A DNA stretch of 6,201 nucleotides, taken from NCBI GenBank assembly GCA_031459855.1, contig JAVKHP010000003.1:1-6201 (forward strand), written 5' to 3'. Source of the stretch: Armatimonadota bacterium (GTDB lineage Bacteria > Sysuimicrobiota > Sysuimicrobiia > Sysuimicrobiales > Humicultoraceae). The translations under genes and the position numbers were made by a program. A model generated the notes under the pieces. The model saw only the letters and a list, made by a program, of their open reading frames with translations. It was not told where the DNA came from and did no database searches. Below are positions 1 through 3,700 of the stretch, one piece after another (within the stretch, counting starts at the first letter, position 1; each line of letters begins with the position of its first letter).

Positions 1-2
1 AC

Positions 3-428
3 TTCAAGCCGTTGTTCGAGGCGCAGGCCATCTCGGTGTGCCATCCTGATCTCGCGACGGCCGGCGGCATCCTGGAGACGAAGAAGATCGGCGACCTGGC
101 GCAGGAATACGGCATCAGCATGGCCATCCACATGGCCGGCTCGCCGGTGTCCACCATCGCCGCTGTGCACAGCGCCGCCGCTACGGAGAACTTCATCGCG
201 CTCGAGCATCACTTCACCGATCTGCCCTACTGGGACGACTTCGTCACCGGCATCCCCAAGCCGATCATCCAGGAGGGCTACATCCCGGTTCCGGAAGGGC
301 CGGGGCTGGGCATCGAGCTGAACGAGGAGGTGATCCGCGCACACCTCACGCCCGGCGATCCGGCCGGCTACTTCGAGCCAAGCACATATTGGGACGTTGA
401 CCGGTCGTGGGATCGGTTGTGGTCGTAG
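3..428 (+). CDS. Enolase-superfamily enzyme (mandelate racemase / muconate lactonizing type), C-terminal part
   Basis: This is the last 141 codons of a gene whose start lies left of the window; the frame is already open at position 3 and ends at TAG 426-428. The protein is the C-terminal half of a TIM-barrel enzyme that abstracts a proton alpha to a carboxylate using a Mg2+-bound enolate intermediate. Landmarks seen: 'HPDLATAGGI' with Asp (codon 48-50), 'AIHMAGSP' with His (129-131), and 'NFIALEHH' with Glu (204-206). In mandelate racemase the equivalent Asp and His form the general-base dyad and the Glu binds the substrate carboxylate; this mapping is from family knowledge. The capping-domain tail 'GYIPVPEGPGLGIELNEEVI' is also typical of the family. 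The metal ligands and the second catalytic base lie outside the window, so the substrate (sugar acid dehydratase, epimerase or other) cannot be named. The internal TTG at 12 is not a real start. The gene looks intact and functionally unrelated to the next gene. Confidence 0.9.
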   Translation, partial: FKPLFEAQAISVCHPDLATAGGILETKKIGDLAQEYGISMAIHMAGSPVSTIAAVHSAAATENFIALEHHFTDLPYWDDFVTGIPKPIIQEGYIPVPEGPGLGIELNEEVIRAHLTPGDPAGYFEPSTYWDVDRSWDRLWS

Positions 429-436
429 TGCGCCCG

Positions 437-465
437 ACCCTAAAGGTCTTGGAGACCTTTAGGGT
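437..465 (+). terminator. Perfect 13-bp hairpin after the enolase-family gene, probable terminator
   Basis: Arms 437-449 and 453-465 are exact reverse complements around a 3-nt TGG loop. The hairpin begins 8 nt after the stop codon at 428, which is where a rho-independent terminator would sit. Only a short T run ends the structure (TTT at 465-467, then ACC), so termination strength is uncertain. The stem centre is AT-rich (TAAAGGTC) compared with its surroundings. It may equally be a copy of an intergenic palindromic repeat family that happens to serve as a terminator. Confidence 0.55.
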
Positions 466-468
466 TTA

Positions 469-509
469 CCCGTCACCCAAGGAGGCGGGAGCTCCGCGAG
501 GGTGACGGG
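469..509. repeat. Second palindrome, 10-bp perfect arms
   Basis: CCCGTCACCC at 469-478 is the exact reverse complement of GGGTGACGGG at 500-509. The 21-nt interior is itself GC-rich and can pair further: 485-488 with 494-497, or GGAG 481-484 with CTCC 492-495. It starts 3 nt after the preceding hairpin ends. No T run follows (next bases are GACTC), so it is a poor rho-independent terminator. It is better described as a REP-like intergenic palindrome or RNA-stabilising structure. Confidence 0.6.
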
Positions 510-540
510 GACTCAAAGCCTTGCCTTCGTCCCACCCCAC

Positions 541-568
541 TTGCATCCGTGCGGCGCGGGCATATACT
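541..568 (+). promoter_or_regulatory. Candidate sigma70-type promoter for the RHS gene
   Basis: TATACT at 563-568 matches the -10 consensus at five of six positions. Sixteen bases upstream TTGCAT (541-546) is a weak -35 that keeps the TTG. The -10 stands out as AT-rich in a very GC-rich stretch, about 50 nt before the start codon at 618. The -10 sits between perfect 6-bp inverted arms, CGCGGG 555-560 and CCCGCG 569-574, which could be an operator or just GC-rich coincidence. Assignment is by pattern only. Confidence 0.4.
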
Positions 569-606
569 CCCGCGTTGCAAGAGAGCACATCTGCCGGCTG
601 ATTCAC

Positions 607-613
607 AGGAGGG
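607..613 (+). promoter_or_regulatory. Shine-Dalgarno site fixing the start of the RHS gene
   Basis: AGGAGGG lies 4 nt before ATG 618-620 and strongly complements the 16S rRNA tail. It decides the start: translation from this ATG immediately gives a signal peptide, and there is no comparable site before nearby in-frame GTG or TTG codons. Confidence 0.8.
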
Positions 614-617
614 AAGC

Positions 618-710
618 ATGTTGCGGTGCGTGTCGGTGCGCCTTCGCTCGCAAGCAGGTTTGAATCTCGTGTTGAGCGCCGCCCTGGCGCTGACGTCGCT
701 CTCGTTCACC
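618..710 (+). other. Signal peptide region of the RHS protein
   Basis: Residues 1-31 show a short N-region with Arg3, Arg8 and Arg10 and a hydrophobic core from Leu20 to about Phe30. A Pro/Ala-rich stretch follows at once. This indicates Sec-dependent export. No clean Ala-X-Ala site is obvious right after the core, so the cleavage point is uncertain. Cys4 lies before the hydrophobic segment and is not in a lipobox, so a lipoprotein is unlikely. Confidence 0.7.
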
Positions 711-3700
711 CCCCCCCCGCAAACGCCGCCGGCTGCAGCCCCGCCTACCGAGTCCGCCGGTGAGCCGGCCCGGCCGGTGAGCTACGACCCGCTCGGCGCG
801 GTGATCGTGCCCGGTCACCCCGACTTCGACCGCCTGTTCGACCCGGCCGGCCAACCGCCGACCGACCCTGCCCTCCAGCGCCTGCCCGAATTGGCCGGCG
901 ATCCGGGCCGCTCGGCCGCCGAACCGCCCCTCGCCGCGGAAGCCGCTCCGCTGCCCGAGCTTCTGCCGCCGGAGGATGTGCTGCGCGCCCATGTCGCCTT
1001 CGACCCGGCCCATGCCCTGCCCGGCGAGACCTTGGCTGCGACGCTGGTGCTGCGCGCACGCCGGCCGTTCGAGGGCTTGAGCGTGCGCCTGACCCTGCCC
1101 GAGGGGCTGGACTACGTGCCCGACAGCGCCAAGGAGGCGAGCTACGACCCCGCCACGCGCACGCTGAGCTGGGCGAAGGCCGGCGTGGATCAGACCGGCT
1201 TGGCCGAGTTCCCCTTCCAGGTGCAGGCGAGCGCGGTCAAAGCCGGTGCGCCTGGGCAGGACGAAGACAGCGTGACGCTCAAGGTCATCCCCGAGGTGCA
1301 GCTCGGCGAGGCCGGCGGCCTGCGCGTCGAGGCGTTGGCGCAGGCGGTGGTGATCGGTGCCGCGCCGGCCGAGGCCGCGTTGTCGGCCGAGGGTGGGACG
1401 CTCGTGCTACCCGGCGGGCGGGTGACGCTCACCTTCGCCCCCGGCGCGCTGGCGTCGCGCGTGGCGCTGCGCGGCAGCGTCTTCCTGGAGCGCGCCGAGG
1501 CCGGCGGGTTGCCCGCGCTGACCTTCCGGGTCGAGCCGGACCTGGCCTTCGCCGCGCCGGTAACGGCGACGATTGACCTGCGCGGGCTGCTGAGCGAGGC
1601 GCTGCTGGCCGCGGGCGTCGAGCCGGCGCTGGCCTACCAGCGGGTGAGCACGCGCACCGAGGAGGTCAAGCTGGCCGACGGCAGCGTCAAAACCGTCGAG
1701 GTGCGCCAGGTCGTCTACGAACCCGTGCCGGCGCGCTACGACGCGGTGCAGGGCATGCTGACGGCGCCGTTGCGCCACTTCTCGTCTTACACCGTGATCT
1801 TCCAGGTGCCGGCCGGGCGGCCGGAGCCGTGGAAGTTCGCCCCGAACATGGGCGGGGTGAGCCCGTTCCGCGGGTCGGCCACCTACGCCCAGAGCGTCGA
1901 GCTGCCGGAGATGCCCGACGGCGTGCAACCCGGCCTGACCATCGCCTACGCCAGCGCCGGCGCGGAAAGCGGCGGCTCGGGCGATGACTACCGCATGGGC
2001 GCAGGCTGGAGCCTGGACGTGCCGCATGTGCGCCGAGGGGTGAAGCTGGAGAAGCGCCAATACACCACCTGGTCGCCGCAGTGGGGCACGCTGTTCCAGC
2101 AATACTACGAGCTGATCACCAACGAGCAATACAAGCTCAGCCTGGGCGGCGTGGAATACAACCTGATCTACAAGGGCAGCGCCAACGGGGCGGACGAATT
2201 CGTGACGCAGAACTACGCGCCGGTGCGGGTCTATCGCTGCACGTTCGGGACGTCGTGCAACGGGACGGCGCTGCCGTTCGGAGGGTTCAGCGATTTCGGC
2301 GTGCCGGCGCCGCATTACTGGCAGGTGTGGACGGCGGATGGGACGCGCTACGCCTTCGGAACGGACGCTGCCAGCACCAAGGTCTTCCGCAGGCGCAACG
2401 GCAACCTGATCGCCTACCAGACCTGGTATCTGCGCTACGTGTATTCGCCGCGGCGCGACGACCCGGCCGTCGCGGGCGGCTGGTCGGCCGAATGGGTCTA
2501 CGGCGAAGAGCCGATGAGCGGCGACAACGGCATGGTGGACGGACAGCAGTCGTGGCAGATGGGGGCGGACTGGGAGACCAACACCCGGCTGAGCTACATC
2601 CGCTACGGCAACCGGCACAGCAGCCCGCCGCGGGCGTATGTGGTGCAGTTCCAATACACCGGTTCGCCGGCGCGCCTGCTCTCGATCTGGACCTGTCGCT
2701 ACGTCGCCGGCAACCCGGACAACAATTGCCCGCAGGATGCCTGGCGCCTGCGGCGCTACGAGCTGGGCTACGCCGGCCCGTCGTGGAACACCCGCGTGGT
2801 GCGCATCACCCCGCAGGCATGGGACACCGGCATCAACGGCTGGCGGCAGTTGCCGAACACCACCTTCGAATACCAGAACGACAACGACACGCTGGTGCGG
2901 GCGATCAACAACGGCTACGGCGGGCGGGTGGAGTTCAGCTACTGGCAGGGCTACCGCAACGACCGGACGTATTTCCACGTCAACCAGCGCACGCTGCGCG
3001 ACGGGCTGGGCGGGGTGACCGTCGAGACCTACGAGTTCTCCAACCCGTGCTGGAACGACGCCGGCAGCCCGTGCCACCTGGGGCACGACGACGTGTATCC
3101 GGAGTCGCGCGGCGGGCTGATGGGCTACGGCACGCTCGTCAAGCGGGTGAGCCCGCAGGGCGGCAGCCCGCTGAGCGTGGTGCGCACCGACACGCACACC
3201 GACCGGCGCTGGCTGGGGCAGGTGTATGACACGCGCCATTACTCCGCCGACGGCGGGACGGTGCTGCGCGCCGGCCGAGTGTGGTATGGCGTGAACGAGC
3301 CGGCGCCGGGCCAGCCGGCGGGCACCTGGCTGAGCTGGGCGGCGGTGACGGACGAATTCCCCTTCGGCGACCTGCGCTACGCCGCCGGCAACGTGCCGCC
3401 GGGCGGGGTGCTGATGACGCGCGTCGAGCGGCGGGTAGACGGCCTGGGGAATCCCACGGCCGAGTTTCAGCACGGCTTCTGGCATCGCGGCGGCGACGAG
3501 CTGAGCACGCACTGGGGCTACACCCACAACTGGACGCGGTGGGTCGTCGGGCGGGTGGCCTGGGAGAACCGCTTCGACGGCATCCACGAGAACGCCGACA
3601 TCCCGCAGTTGCGCACGCAGACGCTGGTGTATTACGACGGCAACCCGCATTACTACGCCGCGCCGGTGCGCGGGCTGGTGACGCGGGTGGAACGCGGGCG

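Noticed and set aside
473-1059. Minus-strand open frames over the intergenic region and RHS start
   Set aside because: Arg/Gly-rich translations with no motif, overlapping the promoter, ribosome site and signal peptide of the + strand gene.
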